A DNA stretch of 64,000 nt from the NCBI GenBank assembly GCA_013178375.1, contig JABLXQ010000003.1, forward strand, positions 62,001 to 126,000, written 5' to 3'. This DNA is from Gammaproteobacteria bacterium (GTDB taxonomy: Bacteria; Pseudomonadota; Gammaproteobacteria; Pseudomonadales; Ketobacteraceae). Position numbers and translations under genes: made by a program. This document shows, one piece after another, positions 41,770 through 52,341 of the stretch. Position 1 is the first letter of the stretch, and each line of letters opens with the position of its first letter. Under the pieces are notes generated by a model that was given only the letters and a program-made list of their open reading frames with translations, searched no databases and was not told the origin of the DNA.

Positions 41770-44145
41770 ATGCGTTTCAGCGAAAAATGGCTTCGTGAAT
41801 GGGTGAATCCTTCCATCACCACAGCGGAACTGGTGGCCCAGCTCACCATGGCCGGACTGGAAGTGGACAGTGCCGAACCGGTGGCGGGGCAGTTCAGTGG
41901 TGTCGTCGTGGCGGAAATCCTGTCGGCCGAGCGGCATCCCGACGCGGAGAAGCTGCAGGTGTGCACAGTGAATGTGGGTGCTGGCGAAACACTGTCCATC
42001 GTGTGCGGTGCAGCAAATGCCCGCGCGGGCATCAAGATTCCCTGCGCGAAAATCGGTGCAGTGCTGCCGGGCAATTTCGTCATCAAGCGTGCCAAGCTGC
42101 GTGGTGTCGAATCGTTCGGCATGCTGTGTGCGGCGGCTGAACTCGGGCTGGCGGAGGCTTCCGATGGCCTGCTGGAATTGCCGTCCGATGCACCAGTGGG
42201 TGCCGATATCCGCGACTATCTGCAGCTCGACGACGTGGCGCTCGAAGTGGATTTGACCCCGAACCGGGGCGATTGCCTCGGTATCGCCGGACTCGCGCGG
42301 GAAGTGGGTGTGCTGAATCGTGCGGAAGTCACCCAGGTGAACTGTGCGGAAGTGAAACAGACCATCACGGATGTTTTCCCCGTGGATGTAGTGGCGAAAT
42401 CCCACTGCCCCCGTTACGTCGGACGGGTGATTCGCGGCGTCGATCTGAACAAGCCGACACCGGGCTGGATGGTGGAGCGCTTGCGTCGCAGCGGCATCCG
42501 TTCCATCGACGCAGTGGTGGACGTCACCAACTACGTGTTGCTTGAACTGGGTCAGCCCATGCACGCGTTCGACCTGAACCAGCTGAAAGGCGGTATCCGG
42601 GTGCGGCTGGCGCATCCCGGCGAAAAACTGAAATTGCTGGACGGCACTGAAATCACACTGACACCTGATTCGCTGGTGATTGCCGATCATGCCCGTCCGC
42701 TGGCGCTGGCCGGCGTGATGGGCGGTGAAGCTTCCGGCGTCAGTTCCGATACGGTGGACCTGTTCCTGGAAAGCGCATTCTTCGAGCCGATTTCCATTGC
42801 CGGCAAGGCACGTGGCTTCGGTCTGCACACCGATTCATCCCACCGTTTCGAACGCGGCGTCGATTTCGAATTGCAGCGCAAGGCCATCGAGCGCGCCACC
42901 GCGTTGTTGCTGGGTATTGTTGGCGGCAAGGCCGGCCCGGTGATTGAAGTGGCCAGCACTGAAGACCTGCCACATCTGCCTTCCATTCAACTGCGCCGCG
43001 CACGGATCAAGCGCGTGCTGGGTTTCGACATTCCCGACGCCGACGTGCAGGAAATCCTGGAGCGTCTGGGCATGGACGTGGTGACCACCGCCGACGGCTG
43101 GCACATCGTTCCCCCCAGCTACCGCTTCGACGTGCGCATCGAAGTGGACCTGATCGAAGAACTGGGCCGCATCTGGGGTTACAACAAGCTGCCCACCCAT
43201 TTGCCGCAACTGGAAGCCTTTGCTCCTGCGCGCAGTGAAACCACGCTGGCACTGGCCTCTCTCAAGCAGGTGCTGGTGGATCGCGATTACCAGGAAGTGG
43301 TGACCTACAGCTTCGTCGACAAAAAATTCATCGAGCTGCTGACGCCAGAGCAAAAATCCGTATCGCTGGCCAACCCGATTTCCGCCGACATGTCGGAAAT
43401 GCGCACCACACTCTGGGCGGGATTGCTGAAAACTGCGATTCATAACCTCAATCGCCAGCAGAATCGCATCCGCATTTTTGAATCCGGCCTCGCGTTCACC
43501 ACACTGAATGGGCTGGAGCAGACGCCTCGTATTGCCGGCCTGATCTGCGGCCCGCTGAGTGAGGAAAGCTGGTTCGGAAAGTCCCAGAGCGTTGATTTCT
43601 TTGATATCAAGGGCGACGTGGAAGCCTTGCTGGCCCTCAGTGGTGGAGCCGCGGAATACGCGTTCGAGCCCGGCAGCCATGTCGCCTTGCACCCGGGGCA
43701 GACGGCAGCGATCCTGCGTCACGGCGAGCAGGTTGGCCATGTGGGTGCCCTGCATCCGGTACTGCAGAAGAGCCTTGATATCCAGGCCAAAATCTACCTA
43801 TTCGAACTCGTTTTGGCTCCCGTTAGCCGGGGAATTTTGCCCCGGTTCAAAGAATTGTCGAAATATCCAGAAGTTAGACGTGATTTAGCCGTAATTGTTG
43901 ATGAAAAGATTTCTGCGCAGGCTATACTGAAAAATGTGCGTGAATCGGCTGGTGTTTTATTGACCGATCTCGCGCTGTTCGACGTGTACCAAGGGGCCAA
44001 TCTGGAAGCAGGCAAAAAGAGCATTGCTTTCGGCGTAACCCTGCAGGACCCGTCCCGGACGCTTCAGGATGAGGACGTCAATCCGGTGATCGACCGGATT
44101 GTTGCCTCGCTGCGAGAGAACTTCAAAGTCACATTGAGGGAATAG
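41770..44145 (+). CDS. pheT: Phenylalanyl-tRNA synthetase beta subunit
   Basis: A 791-residue subunit (E. coli 795). Domain order: N-terminal tRNA-binding domain ([19 protein letters not shown]), the B3/B4 editing domain (about 210-385), B5 (about 400-475), a catalytic-like core, and the C-terminal ferredoxin-fold anticodon-binding domain ([20 protein letters not shown]). It follows pheS after 42 bases and is followed by ihfA after 2, the standard gene order. Confidence 0.98.
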   Translation: MRFSEKWLREWVNPSITTAELVAQLTMAGLEVDSAEPVAGQFSGVVVAEILSAERHPDAEKLQVCTVNVGAGETLSIVCGAANARAGIKIPCAKIGAVLPGNFVIKRAKLRGVESFGMLCAAAELGLAEASDGLLELPSDAPVGADIRDYLQLDDVALEVDLTPNRGDCLGIAGLAREVGVLNRAEVTQVNCAEVKQTITDVFPVDVVAKSHCPRYVGRVIRGVDLNKPTPGWMVERLRRSGIRSIDAVVDVTNYVLLELGQPMHAFDLNQLKGGIRVRLAHPGEKLKLLDGTEITLTPDSLVIADHARPLALAGVMGGEASGVSSDTVDLFLESAFFEPISIAGKARGFGLHTDSSHRFERGVDFELQRKAIERATALLLGIVGGKAGPVIEVASTEDLPHLPSIQLRRARIKRVLGFDIPDADVQEILERLGMDVVTTADGWHIVPPSYRFDVRIEVDLIEELGRIWGYNKLPTHLPQLEAFAPARSETTLALASLKQVLVDRDYQEVVTYSFVDKKFIELLTPEQKSVSLANPISADMSEMRTTLWAGLLKTAIHNLNRQQNRIRIFESGLAFTTLNGLEQTPRIAGLICGPLSEESWFGKSQSVDFFDIKGDVEALLALSGGAAEYAFEPGSHVALHPGQTAAILRHGEQVGHVGALHPVLQKSLDIQAKIYLFELVLAPVSRGILPRFKELSKYPEVRRDLAVIVDEKISAQAILKNVRESAGVLLTDLALFDVYQGANLEAGKKSIAFGVTLQDPSRTLQDEDVNPVIDRIVASLRENFKVTLRE

Positions 44146-44147
44146 GC

Positions 44148-44453
44148 ATGAGTGCGTTGACCAAGGCTGATCTAGCTGAAAAGCTATTTGAGGAACTTGG
44201 GTTAAACAAGCGAGAGGCCAAGGAAATGGTCGAACTCTTTTTCGAAGAGATTCGTGCGTCGCTTGAGTCCAATGAGCATGTGAAACTGTCGGGCTTCGGA
44301 AATTTCGACCTGCGCAACAAGCGGCAGCGTCCCGGCCGGAATCCCAAAACCGGAGAAGAAATTCCGATTTCCGCCCGTCGTGTGGTGACCTTCCGCCCAG
44401 GCCAGAAGTTGAAGCAGCGAGTGGAAGCCTATGCTGGAACCAAGCAACAATAA
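44148..44453 (+). CDS. ihfA: Integration host factor alpha subunit
   Basis: 101 residues, typical of IHF-alpha. N-terminus [23 protein letters not shown]-binding arm [17 protein letters not shown] containing the intercalating Pro. With IhfB it bends DNA at specific sites. Its last codons overlap the MerR-type gene by 23 bases. Confidence 0.98.
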   Translation: MSALTKADLAEKLFEELGLNKREAKEMVELFFEEIRASLESNEHVKLSGFGNFDLRNKRQRPGRNPKTGEEIPISARRVVTFRPGQKLKQRVEAYAGTKQQ

Positions 44454-44790
44454 CGAACTGCCAGTCATACCGGGCAAGCGCTATTTTACGATTGGGGAAG
44501 TGAGCGAACTCTGTGACGTGAAGCCCCACGTGTTGCGTTACTGGGAGCAGGAATTTACCCAGTTGAAGCCGGTCAAGCGTCGCGGCAACCGTCGTTATTA
44601 CCAGCGTCAGGATGTGATCATGATCCGGCAGATCCGCAGTCTGCTCTATGATCAGGGTTACACCATTGGTGGCGCCCGCCAGAAGCTGTCGGGTGAAGAT
44701 GCCCGTGATGACGTCACCAAATCGTCCCAGCTCATCCGCCAGATGATCACTGAACTGGAAGATGTTCTGTTCGTACTCAAGGATCACTGA
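44431..44790 (+). CDS. MerR-family transcriptional regulator
   Basis: A 119-residue MerR-type protein with the winged helix-turn-helix [22 protein letters not shown] at about 18-39, followed by the wing [18 protein letters not shown] and a short coiled coil. It has no cysteine cluster or ligand domain. A gene of this type after ihfA is conserved in gammaproteobacteria, but its target is not known. It overlaps ihfA by 23 bases, so it is translationally coupled. Confidence 0.93.
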   Translation: MLEPSNNNELPVIPGKRYFTIGEVSELCDVKPHVLRYWEQEFTQLKPVKRRGNRRYYQRQDVIMIRQIRSLLYDQGYTIGGARQKLSGEDARDDVTKSSQLIRQMITELEDVLFVLKDH

Positions 44791-44794
44791 TCTG

Positions 44795-44830
44795 ATAGCA
44801 AACGGTCGGCTAAAAACCGTTTGCTATTTA
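44795..44830 (+). terminator. Rho-independent terminator of the infC-pheT-ihfA operon
   Basis: 11-bp perfect stem TAGCAAACGGT/ACCGTTTGCTA (44796-44806, 44816-44826) with a 9-base loop, followed by TTTA. Confidence 0.85.
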
Positions 44831-44848
44831 TCGCTTTTCCTGTAATAT
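44821..44848 (+). promoter_or_regulatory. Candidate promoter of tRNA-Pro
   Basis: TTGCTA (44821-44826), 16 bases, TAATAT (44843-44848); the -35 hexamer overlaps the 3' arm of the preceding terminator. It would start about 50 bases before the tRNA. Confidence 0.45.
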
Positions 44849-44903
44849 TTGCCACCTCAATCAAGGGTCTGATCGTCTGTAAGATCTTGAATTGGAAACA
44901 ATT

Positions 44904-44980
<77 letters not shown>

Positions 44981-44992
44981 GATTCTACAAAG

Positions 44993-45027
44993 AAAAGCCG
45001 GCTAGTTTACGCTAGCCGGCTTTTTAT
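44993..45027 (+). terminator. Rho-independent terminator of tRNA-Pro
   Basis: A 12-bp perfect stem AAAGCCGGCTAG/CTAGCCGGCTTT (44994-45005, 45012-45023), 6-base loop, T-run. Confidence 0.92.
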
Positions 45028-45123
45028 TGCCTGCTATTTGGCTTTTTGTTAGCTGATGAGTACACGGTAACACCCGAGTCTATTTTCTCTGTTGTAGGCA
45101 AATCCCGCTGAAACCCGGTGAGC

Positions 45124-46290
45124 TCACTCCAGCCCGAACTTCTCCAGCTGCATCTCCTTCAACCGGCTCAGCGCACGCCGGAACGGAAATTCCAGATAAC
45201 CCTCCGTGTATAACTCATCCAGCGGCACCGCAGCTTCCAGATAGAGCGGCACGCGGCGGTCGTAGCATTCGTCCACCAGCGCGATGAAGCGGCGCACGCT
45301 GTCGTCATTGCGCGCCAGATCCGGCAGCTGCCGGTCACCGGCCTGCACCCTCTCGACGCCGTCTTCGGTGCCCCGGGCGATGTAGGCTTCGCGCTGCCGG
45401 CCGCCGAGGGGGGGCACCTCACTCAGCAGCAGGGCGGCGTACCTGTCGCACAGAGCGATGAAATCCAGCGCCGACAATGGAACCTGGCACAGATCCGCAA
45501 AGCGGCACCAGAGCACTGACTGGCTATGGCGGACCGTTTGTATCGCCCGCGATCCGACTTCGATATTACCCGTGTCAGTCAGCTCATTCTCCGCCAGCTG
45601 AGTGAATACCCCTTCCATGCCACTGGGCTGTCCGGGCCGTCTGACCCAGTAGCGTTGCTGCTGGCGTCCCGGGTGCAGACGATGATCCTGCCCGCCATCC
45701 ACCTCGACAATGCGCATATGCTGCTCGATGGCTTCAATGGCTGGCAGAAAGCGCTGGCGGTTGAAGCCATCGGCATACAGTTGCGCCGGCGCCTGGTTGG
45801 AGGTGGCAACGATCACCACGCCCTGCTCGAACATGCCTTGAAACAGCCGGCCAAGCAGCATGGCGTCGCCGATGTCGCTGACGAACAGCTCATCGAAACA
45901 CAGTACCCTGACGTCGCCGGCCAGTTCCCGCGCCAGCGTGAGCAGTGGATCTACCGTACCGGTGAGCTGGAACAGGCGTCGATGCACCCATTGCATGAAG
46001 TGGTGAAAGTGCAGGCGTTTGGACGGGACGCGCAGGCTGCGATGAAAACTGTCCAGCAGCCAGGTCTTGCCACGGCCAACCGGCCCCCACAGATATACGC
46101 CAGGAATGCGCTGCGACGGGTTGTCATGATGCAGTGCAGCTTGGCATTCCTCCAGCAGACTGGCTGCCTGCAATTGCGCTGTGTCGGGATGGAAGCCGGC
46201 CAGTTCGACTGCATGCCGATAGGCGGCAAGAGGAGAGCGGAAGAGTGGGACGCCAGAATGTTCCGACAAGCGGGAATCGATGGAATGCAT
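45124..46290 (-). CDS. zapE: Cell division protein ZapE (AFG1-like ATPase)
   Basis: A 388-residue P-loop ATPase of the AFG1/ZapE family (E. coli 375). It acts at the Z-ring under stress conditions. Walker A GPVGRGKT is at residues 69-76 in LWGPVGRGKTWLLD, Walker B is VLCFDELFVSD, and IVATSNQAPAQLYADGFNR and LSALDFIALCDRYAALLL are family blocks. Monocistronic, convergent to tRNA-Pro. Confidence 0.95.
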   Translation of the reverse strand: MHSIDSRLSEHSGVPLFRSPLAAYRHAVELAGFHPDTAQLQAASLLEECQAALHHDNPSQRIPGVYLWGPVGRGKTWLLDSFHRSLRVPSKRLHFHHFMQWVHRRLFQLTGTVDPLLTLARELAGDVRVLCFDELFVSDIGDAMLLGRLFQGMFEQGVVIVATSNQAPAQLYADGFNRQRFLPAIEAIEQHMRIVEVDGGQDHRLHPGRQQQRYWVRRPGQPSGMEGVFTQLAENELTDTGNIEVGSRAIQTVRHSQSVLWCRFADLCQVPLSALDFIALCDRYAALLLSEVPPLGGRQREAYIARGTEDGVERVQAGDRQLPDLARNDDSVRRFIALVDECYDRRVPLYLEAAVPLDELYTEGYLEFPFRRALSRLKEMQLEKFGLE

Positions 46291-46445
46291 GGCGATACTT
46301 TAATCAAAGCTAAGGGATGGGACCAGATGCGTTGGGTAATATGATCCGCCTGCGTGCAGATGCTCGTGATTTACCGCAATTGCGTTCGTTTGAACACGCA
46401 GGCCGCTGAGCGCAGTTTTGTCCGGTTTCATTTGTGAACAATCTC

Positions 46446-46461
46446 GCTGTTCCGGAACAGC
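46446..46461. repeat. 16-bp perfect palindrome upstream of the FHA gene
   Basis: GCTGTTCCGGAACAGC is a perfect palindrome 62 bases before the FHA gene, in the divergent region shared with zapE. It is a possible operator; no regulator gene is adjacent. Confidence 0.4.
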
Positions 46462-46522
46462 CTTATAGGAAGATAATTCCCGTCGTTGCAGTCATCCCAA
46501 TTGCGCTCATGGAGGAGATGCC

Positions 46523-46993
46523 ATGGCTTTCGTGGCTACTCGTGGTGCCGGTAATTTGCTCGTTCTGAACCAGTCTTCCGTTGTCCGCTCCTGCCCGCAG
46601 CAATCGCTGCAGCCGGCGGAGTTTGCCCGTTTCATCGTGCTGTCGACTCCGTTGCGTGGCCTGGAGCTGGTGCTTAAGCCCAGGCGTGGGCAGACACGCT
46701 GGTATCTGGGCTCGGACTCTGGCGCCGATTTCACCATCAGTGATGCAACCCTGCATCCTTCCCACTTGATCATCGAGCAATCGGGAGAGGAATGGATTCT
46801 GTCCTGCCATCGGGATTGCTGGGGCTTTTTTGTGAATGACGAGCCGCTGGAAACCGCGGTGATCGAGCATGGTGACCGGCTACGAATCGGCCGGCATGAG
46901 CTGGTGTTCGTGGGTGCCAAGGGGCTGCCGGAACTGGATGATGAGGCAGTGCATTCTTCCTGGTGGTCGCGTCTCTTCCACCGTGCATCCTGA
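46523..46993 (+). CDS. FHA domain protein
   Basis: A 156-residue cytoplasmic protein with a forkhead-associated (phosphothreonine-binding) domain at about 53-140: WYLGSDSGADFTISDATLHPSHLII holds the Gly/Ser and Ser-x-x-His positions, followed by GFFVNDEPLETAVIEHGDRLRIG. The N-terminal 50 residues are unrelated to known domains. GGAGGAG precedes the ATG. Its kinase partner is not in the window. Confidence 0.85.
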   Translation: MAFVATRGAGNLLVLNQSSVVRSCPQQSLQPAEFARFIVLSTPLRGLELVLKPRRGQTRWYLGSDSGADFTISDATLHPSHLIIEQSGEEWILSCHRDCWGFFVNDEPLETAVIEHGDRLRIGRHELVFVGAKGLPELDDEAVHSSWWSRLFHRAS

Positions 46994-47013
46994 ATAAAAG
47001 CGAGCACCAAAAG

Positions 47014-47041
47014 AAAGGGCCTCTTGAAGAGGCCCTTTGTA
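47014..47041. terminator. Bidirectional terminator (FHA gene / desaturase)
   Basis: A 10-bp stem AAAGGGCCTC/GAGGCCCTTT (47014-47023, 47029-47038) with a 5-base loop, between two convergent genes. Confidence 0.85.
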
Positions 47042-47043
47042 TT

Positions 47044-48213
47044 TCATGCGAAGGAAGCAAAGTTCATATTGAACAGTTGCAGTCGTTTGCGCTGCATTTT
47101 CAGCATGTATTCCATTTCCATGAATCGGGTGCGCACGGCGGCACGTTGCCACTTGTCCTGCAGTTCCTGCTTCTTCTCGGCGAACTCCTGGCGTTTCTGC
47201 TCGTACCACTCGGCGCGCAGCTTTTTCCAGTCGGTCATGGTTTGCACGAATTGCTGGTACTCTTTTTCCAGGTTTTCCTTCCAGGCTTCCATGTTGGGCA
47301 GATGGCTCAGCAGGCTCAGATGGGCCTGGGCTTTTTCGAACTGCATCTGCACCAGCGCTTCCTGGATCTTGAAATCCGGCACCCGGCGCAGGTTGCTGGT
47401 CATGCCAACCCAGGACAGTGCGTTGATCAGCCACTTGGTGGGATCGAACTGCCACCAGCGCACGCCATTACGGTAGTCGGTCTGGAAGTAGTGGTGGAAA
47501 TTGTGGTAGCCCTCGCCGTACGTCACCAGGGCCAGGAAAAAGTTGTCCTTGGCGGTGTTGGTATTGGTATAGGGCTGGCCGCCCCAGATATGGCACAGGC
47601 TGTTGATGAAGAACGTGACATGGTGGCTTACCACCAGGCGCAGCACACCCACCAGCAGCAGCGTGCCGACGATGTCGCCGTGCAGATAGCCGAGGAGTGC
47701 GGGAACGCCGATGTTGCTGAGCAGTACCAGCGGCAGGTAGTACTTGTGCTGGAACATGACGATGGGGTCGCGCTGCAGGTCCTGGGAGTTGGCGAAATCG
47801 ACAGTGCCGCTCTTGTAATTGCGCAGCATCCAGCCGATATGGGCGAACCAGAAGCCGCGATTGATGGAATAGGGATCTTTTTCGATGTCATCCACGTGGC
47901 GGTGGTGGCGGCGGTGGCCGGAACCCCAGATCAGGATACTGTTCTGCAGGGCACAAGCGCCCCAGAAGGCGAAGAAACTGCGGACCAGCCAGTTGGCGTC
48001 GTATGCCCGGTGTGACCACAGGCGGTGATAGCCGGCGGTGATGGACATGCCGCAGAAAGCCAGCACAATCACAAACATGAGCCACTGGACGGCATCGTAG
48101 CCCACCAGGAAGCCATAGACAGGAACAGCGGTAACGGCCACGGCAAAGGTCACACTGAACAGTATCGTGGTGACCCAGTTTAGGGGGGCTTTTTCCCGGA
48201 CAGTTTCGGACAT
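47044..48213 (-). CDS. Acyl-CoA delta-9 desaturase (stearoyl-CoA desaturase type)
   Basis: A 389-residue membrane di-iron desaturase. The three histidine boxes are HRLWSH (63-68), HRRHH (100-104) and HNFHH (237-241), with transmembrane pairs between them. This is the aerobic acyl-CoA or acyl-lipid delta-9 type, which makes monounsaturated fatty acids for membrane fluidity. The C-terminal 100 residues form a long charged helix (EKKQELQDKWQRAAVRTRFM), an extension also present in Pseudomonas DesB-like forms. The start at 48213 has AAAGG 6 bases upstream. Confidence 0.93.
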   Translation of the reverse strand: MSETVREKAPLNWVTTILFSVTFAVAVTAVPVYGFLVGYDAVQWLMFVIVLAFCGMSITAGYHRLWSHRAYDANWLVRSFFAFWGACALQNSILIWGSGHRRHHRHVDDIEKDPYSINRGFWFAHIGWMLRNYKSGTVDFANSQDLQRDPIVMFQHKYYLPLVLLSNIGVPALLGYLHGDIVGTLLLVGVLRLVVSHHVTFFINSLCHIWGGQPYTNTNTAKDNFFLALVTYGEGYHNFHHYFQTDYRNGVRWWQFDPTKWLINALSWVGMTSNLRRVPDFKIQEALVQMQFEKAQAHLSLLSHLPNMEAWKENLEKEYQQFVQTMTDWKKLRAEWYEQKRQEFAEKKQELQDKWQRAAVRTRFMEMEYMLKMQRKRLQLFNMNFASFA

Positions 48214-48353
48214 AACAACCTTTCTCAAGCGTATGTTTGGATTGTAGTCAGTATAGTAGGCAGAGCTGCCCCCGATGGATCGGAGAGGCTAAGAAGGAAA
48301 GGATACTACAGGATTTCGAATTACAGGTATATGTCGGACGAACGTGCAGGAGA

Positions 48354-48374
48354 AAGGCGGCAGGGCGCCGCCTT
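48354..48374 (-). terminator. Terminator-like hairpin after the phasin-like gene
   Basis: Perfect 8-bp stem AAGGCGGC/GCCGCCTT (48354-48361, 48367-48374) with 5-base loop, 27 bases after the stop. Followed on the minus strand by TTTCTCCT. Confidence 0.55.
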
Positions 48375-48401
48375 CCTTATAGACGCGAGAATAAGCCCTG
48401 A

Positions 48402-48746
48402 TTATTCAGTAGCTTGTTCTTTCTGTGATCCGCGTTCAACCAGTTCGTTGAAGTACTGTTCGCCGGCTTCGCGAGCCTTGACCACAAGACCCAGTGATGC
48501 GGACTTCAGCTGTTCCAGGGAGCCTTTGACGTCTTCGAAAGGGGTGGTGATGTCTTTCTTGAGTTGTGTCAGCAGGGACTCATCGGCTGTTTTCTGGGCT
48601 TCGCCAGTTTTCACCAGTTCGTCGAACTGCTTGTTGCTTTCTTCCTTGATCTTGAGATAAAGACCGCGAGAAGCATTGATGATCTGGTCAATGGAGTTGT
48701 TGAATTGATCCAGCTGTCCTTTAACGCGATCTGAAAATTCGCTCAT
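48402..48746 (-). CDS. Phasin-like small helical protein
   Basis: A 114-residue, mostly helical, amphipathic protein without signal peptide (MSEFSDRVKGQLDQFNNSID; SASLGLVVKAREAGEQYFNE). Size, helicity and the AREAGEQYFNELVERG end resemble phasins that coat storage granules, but this is a structural impression and not a proven match. GAGGG precedes the start at 48746. Given the WS/DGAT gene in the same window, a lipid-droplet or polyester granule coat would make sense. Confidence 0.6.
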   Translation of the reverse strand: MSEFSDRVKGQLDQFNNSIDQIINASRGLYLKIKEESNKQFDELVKTGEAQKTADESLLTQLKKDITTPFEDVKGSLEQLKSASLGLVVKAREAGEQYFNELVERGSQKEQATE

Positions 48747-48935
48747 GTTAAATCCCTCGTACACGATTTGTTTCGTTGACCTCATTCGAATTCCCATAAA
48801 GCTGACTCACCCTGGCGACAGACTGCGTGCCAACAACGGGTGGACAACTCAGCGTTACAGGCGTGCGATGGTAACCAGTGAAATTAGAATGTTAACCCTA
48901 AAAAATGTAACGGGACGTTCTTTTTGGCGCGGACA

Positions 48936-50267
48936 TCAGGCGATGGAAACATCGTTGCTGCGACGCCTGGGCAGGACGCCGGTTACCAGCTTTTTCGCAG
49001 TGTCGTAGGTGGTGCGACGTTCGCGCGGGAAGAAGGGGCCGATGCCGCGCACTTCTTCCACATCGGAAATGACGTAGCGTTTTTCCGCGCAGCGTACGAT
49101 GGTGCCGGTGATCTGCACCATGCGCGTGTCGCCAAACGGCGTGCCAATGCCGCTGTTGAGGGTCATGGCGGCGGACAGGTTGCGCACTGGGTCGGCCCAG
49201 GCGCCGGAGCCGCCAAAGCCGAAATGGCCAAAGCTGTGCTCAGTGGCGACGCCCAGTGCAAGCACGCGGTGATAGCCGAGCCGCCAATGCATGGGCACAG
49301 GAATGACGTCGCCGAGTGTGCGGTTCTGGATCTGCATGATGCGATTGACGCCGTCCCGCGACAGGATGCGTACTCCATTCAGTTCGCCGCCATTGGCCAG
49401 CATCGCATACAGTTTGGCCAGAGAGCGGGCGGTGAACACGCCGTTGGCTGATGGAATGCAGGCACTGGCGAAATCAGGATGGTTGAAATCCATATAGAGC
49501 GCGCCCCTGGGCACCAGCGCGGAAATGGTTTTGTCGAGGTCGATGCGGGCAATTTTCAGGCCCTGGGTGACGGCGCGCAGCAGCAGTTTCTGCAGATGGC
49601 GTTCGGCCTGGAAGCGGGTGTCGCCGTTGCCGATACTGTTCACCAGTTCGGCGCGACGGGGCGCCTGGTTGTCGGGAAGGCCCACGAACAGTCCGTCCAG
49701 TTCCAGCGGCCCTGCCAGTTTTTCCTGCAGCACATGTGCAAAGGTTTTGCCGGTGACGCGCTGCACCAGTTCGCCGATCAGCCAGCCGAAGGTGAGGGCA
49801 TGGTAGCCATTGGTGGCGCCGGGTGTATGAATCGGTTTGGCGCGTTCGATGGCGCCGACCATGAAATTCCAGTCCAACATTTGTTCGGCGTCGTCGATCA
49901 TGTCGCGGATGTGATAGAGACCGGCTTCGTGACAAAGCAGTTGCCGCACTGTGATCGGCTGTTTGGATTTCTGGCCGAACTCGGGCCAGTGTTTGCTAAC
50001 GGGATCGTCGTAATTGAGCAGGCCCTGATCCACCAGAATGTGCAGCAGGGTGGATGCGACACCCTTGGTGGTGGAGAAGGAAATGGCGAGGGTATCGGAG
50101 CGCCAGGCATCGCCGTCGCGATTGCGGGTGCCGCCCCAGATGTCCACCACGCACTGACCCTTGTGGTAGACGGTTAGCGCCGCGCCTCCAGGGCGGTTGC
50201 GGGGTATCTGGTGAGAGAGCATGTCGGCCACTTTGCCAAAGTCCGGATGCACATAACCCTGCAGCAT
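48936..50267 (-). CDS. Class C beta-lactamase-fold serine hydrolase (family VIII esterase-like)
   Basis: A 443-residue enzyme of the beta-lactamase/transpeptidase-like (EstB, class VIII) family. The nucleophile motif S-T-T-K is at residues 65-68 in AISFSTTKGVAST, the catalytic Tyr155 in GATNGYHALTFGW, and HFGFGGSGAWADP replaces the KTG box. Such enzymes are usually esterases and not antibiotic hydrolases. No signal peptide is present, so it is cytoplasmic. GGGAG precedes the start at 50267. Monocistronic. Confidence 0.88.
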   Translation of the reverse strand: MLQGYVHPDFGKVADMLSHQIPRNRPGGAALTVYHKGQCVVDIWGGTRNRDGDAWRSDTLAISFSTTKGVASTLLHILVDQGLLNYDDPVSKHWPEFGQKSKQPITVRQLLCHEAGLYHIRDMIDDAEQMLDWNFMVGAIERAKPIHTPGATNGYHALTFGWLIGELVQRVTGKTFAHVLQEKLAGPLELDGLFVGLPDNQAPRRAELVNSIGNGDTRFQAERHLQKLLLRAVTQGLKIARIDLDKTISALVPRGALYMDFNHPDFASACIPSANGVFTARSLAKLYAMLANGGELNGVRILSRDGVNRIMQIQNRTLGDVIPVPMHWRLGYHRVLALGVATEHSFGHFGFGGSGAWADPVRNLSAAMTLNSGIGTPFGDTRMVQITGTIVRCAEKRYVISDVEEVRGIGPFFPRERRTTYDTAKKLVTGVLPRRRSNDVSIA

Positions 50268-50476
50268 GATCACTCCCTGTTTCTGTTTGTTATTCTGTTT
50301 TCAAATGTATAGCAGTTTTTTGGATTTCTGACATGAAACTGTCAAAAATGGGGCGAAGTGGTTTTGGTTGGCGGCTGATTGATAATACCAACCGGATGCT
50401 TGGTCTCTGAGGTCATTGGGCAGGCCTGTTCTATCTGGTTAAATTGCGCAACTTTTTACGGTAATGGAGTTACGAC

Positions 50477-51178
50477 ATGAGCCAGCAATGGTATTTGGGA
50501 TTTGGCGCGAGCGAATCCTTGTATCAGCTCAACAAGGACTATCGCGCGTCGTTGTCATCGGCCAGCGACAAGGAGCAGGCGGAAAAGCTGTACAGTCTGC
50601 TGGCGCAGTTTGCGGATGAATGTCTGGACCAGTATTTTCTGTCGCCCATCGAATCGGTGCAGTTGAACGGTGTGGGCAAGAAGGTGGTGCTGGGCGGTGT
50701 GTCGGCCATCAAGAAAACCATTCATCTGACGCTGAAGCAGGTGACGAAAAAACTGTCGACCCAGGACCGGGCGCAACTGGCAGATTACATCAATGGCTTG
50801 ATGATGCAGTTGCGGCAGAGCCGACGCTTTCCTACTTTCGTTGCCGTGCCGATCGATAGTGCGCTGCGGACTCGGCTGGGGAACGCGGCGCTGCTGGGAA
50901 AAGCGCAGTCGCCCGCCAGTGTGAAGGACGACTACGCGTTGGCGCTGTGCGAGTTGATCGATGTAGCCGTTGAGGCGTATATGCATCAGCCGATCCGCAT
51001 GCTGAAGATGGGCATGGTGATGAACAAGATTGCCTCGGTGGCGGCCGACACGATTCAGGCAGCCGCCCACACAGTGGTGCGCAAGGTGATGCATTCCATG
51101 AATGACAAGGAAATGATGGCGATGTTTGAATTTTCCGAGTCGATCCTGTATCAGCCGGCGCAGCAGAAGGCGGCGTGA
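50477..51178 (+). CDS. Conserved-type hypothetical protein, helical
   Basis: A 233-residue soluble protein, mostly alpha-helical (FADECLDQYFLSPIESVQLN, MGMVMNKIASVAADTIQAAA). No catalytic motif, signal peptide or membrane segment is visible. I do not recognise the family; similar proteins may exist in other marine oil degraders. The ORF is complete, has an ATG start, a strong bidirectional terminator downstream and codon usage like its neighbours. Confidence 0.65.
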   Translation: MSQQWYLGFGASESLYQLNKDYRASLSSASDKEQAEKLYSLLAQFADECLDQYFLSPIESVQLNGVGKKVVLGGVSAIKKTIHLTLKQVTKKLSTQDRAQLADYINGLMMQLRQSRRFPTFVAVPIDSALRTRLGNAALLGKAQSPASVKDDYALALCELIDVAVEAYMHQPIRMLKMGMVMNKIASVAADTIQAAAHTVVRKVMHSMNDKEMMAMFEFSESILYQPAQQKAA

Positions 51179-51220
51179 CGGTCGTGTAACGAAATGCCGG
51201 GTTTCATGACGGCATGCATT

Positions 51221-51253
51221 AAAAAAGGGGCCCTTGTCGCGGGCCCCTTTTTT
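51221..51253. terminator. Bidirectional rho-independent terminator
   Basis: A perfect 13-bp stem, AAAAAAGGGGCCC with GGGCCCCTTTTTT, and a 7-base loop, between the hypothetical gene (plus) and the nitronate monooxygenase gene (minus). Confidence 0.95.
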
Positions 51254-51283
51254 GTTGGAACAGATGGCAGGTGCAGAGCGTGC

Positions 51284-52267
<984 letters not shown>

Positions 52268-52341
52268 TCACTCCGTGGTCAGGTGCCGCTACTACAGCAA
52301 AATCCCCTGACCCGGGCAACGCCGGAACAGCCCCAAGCAAC

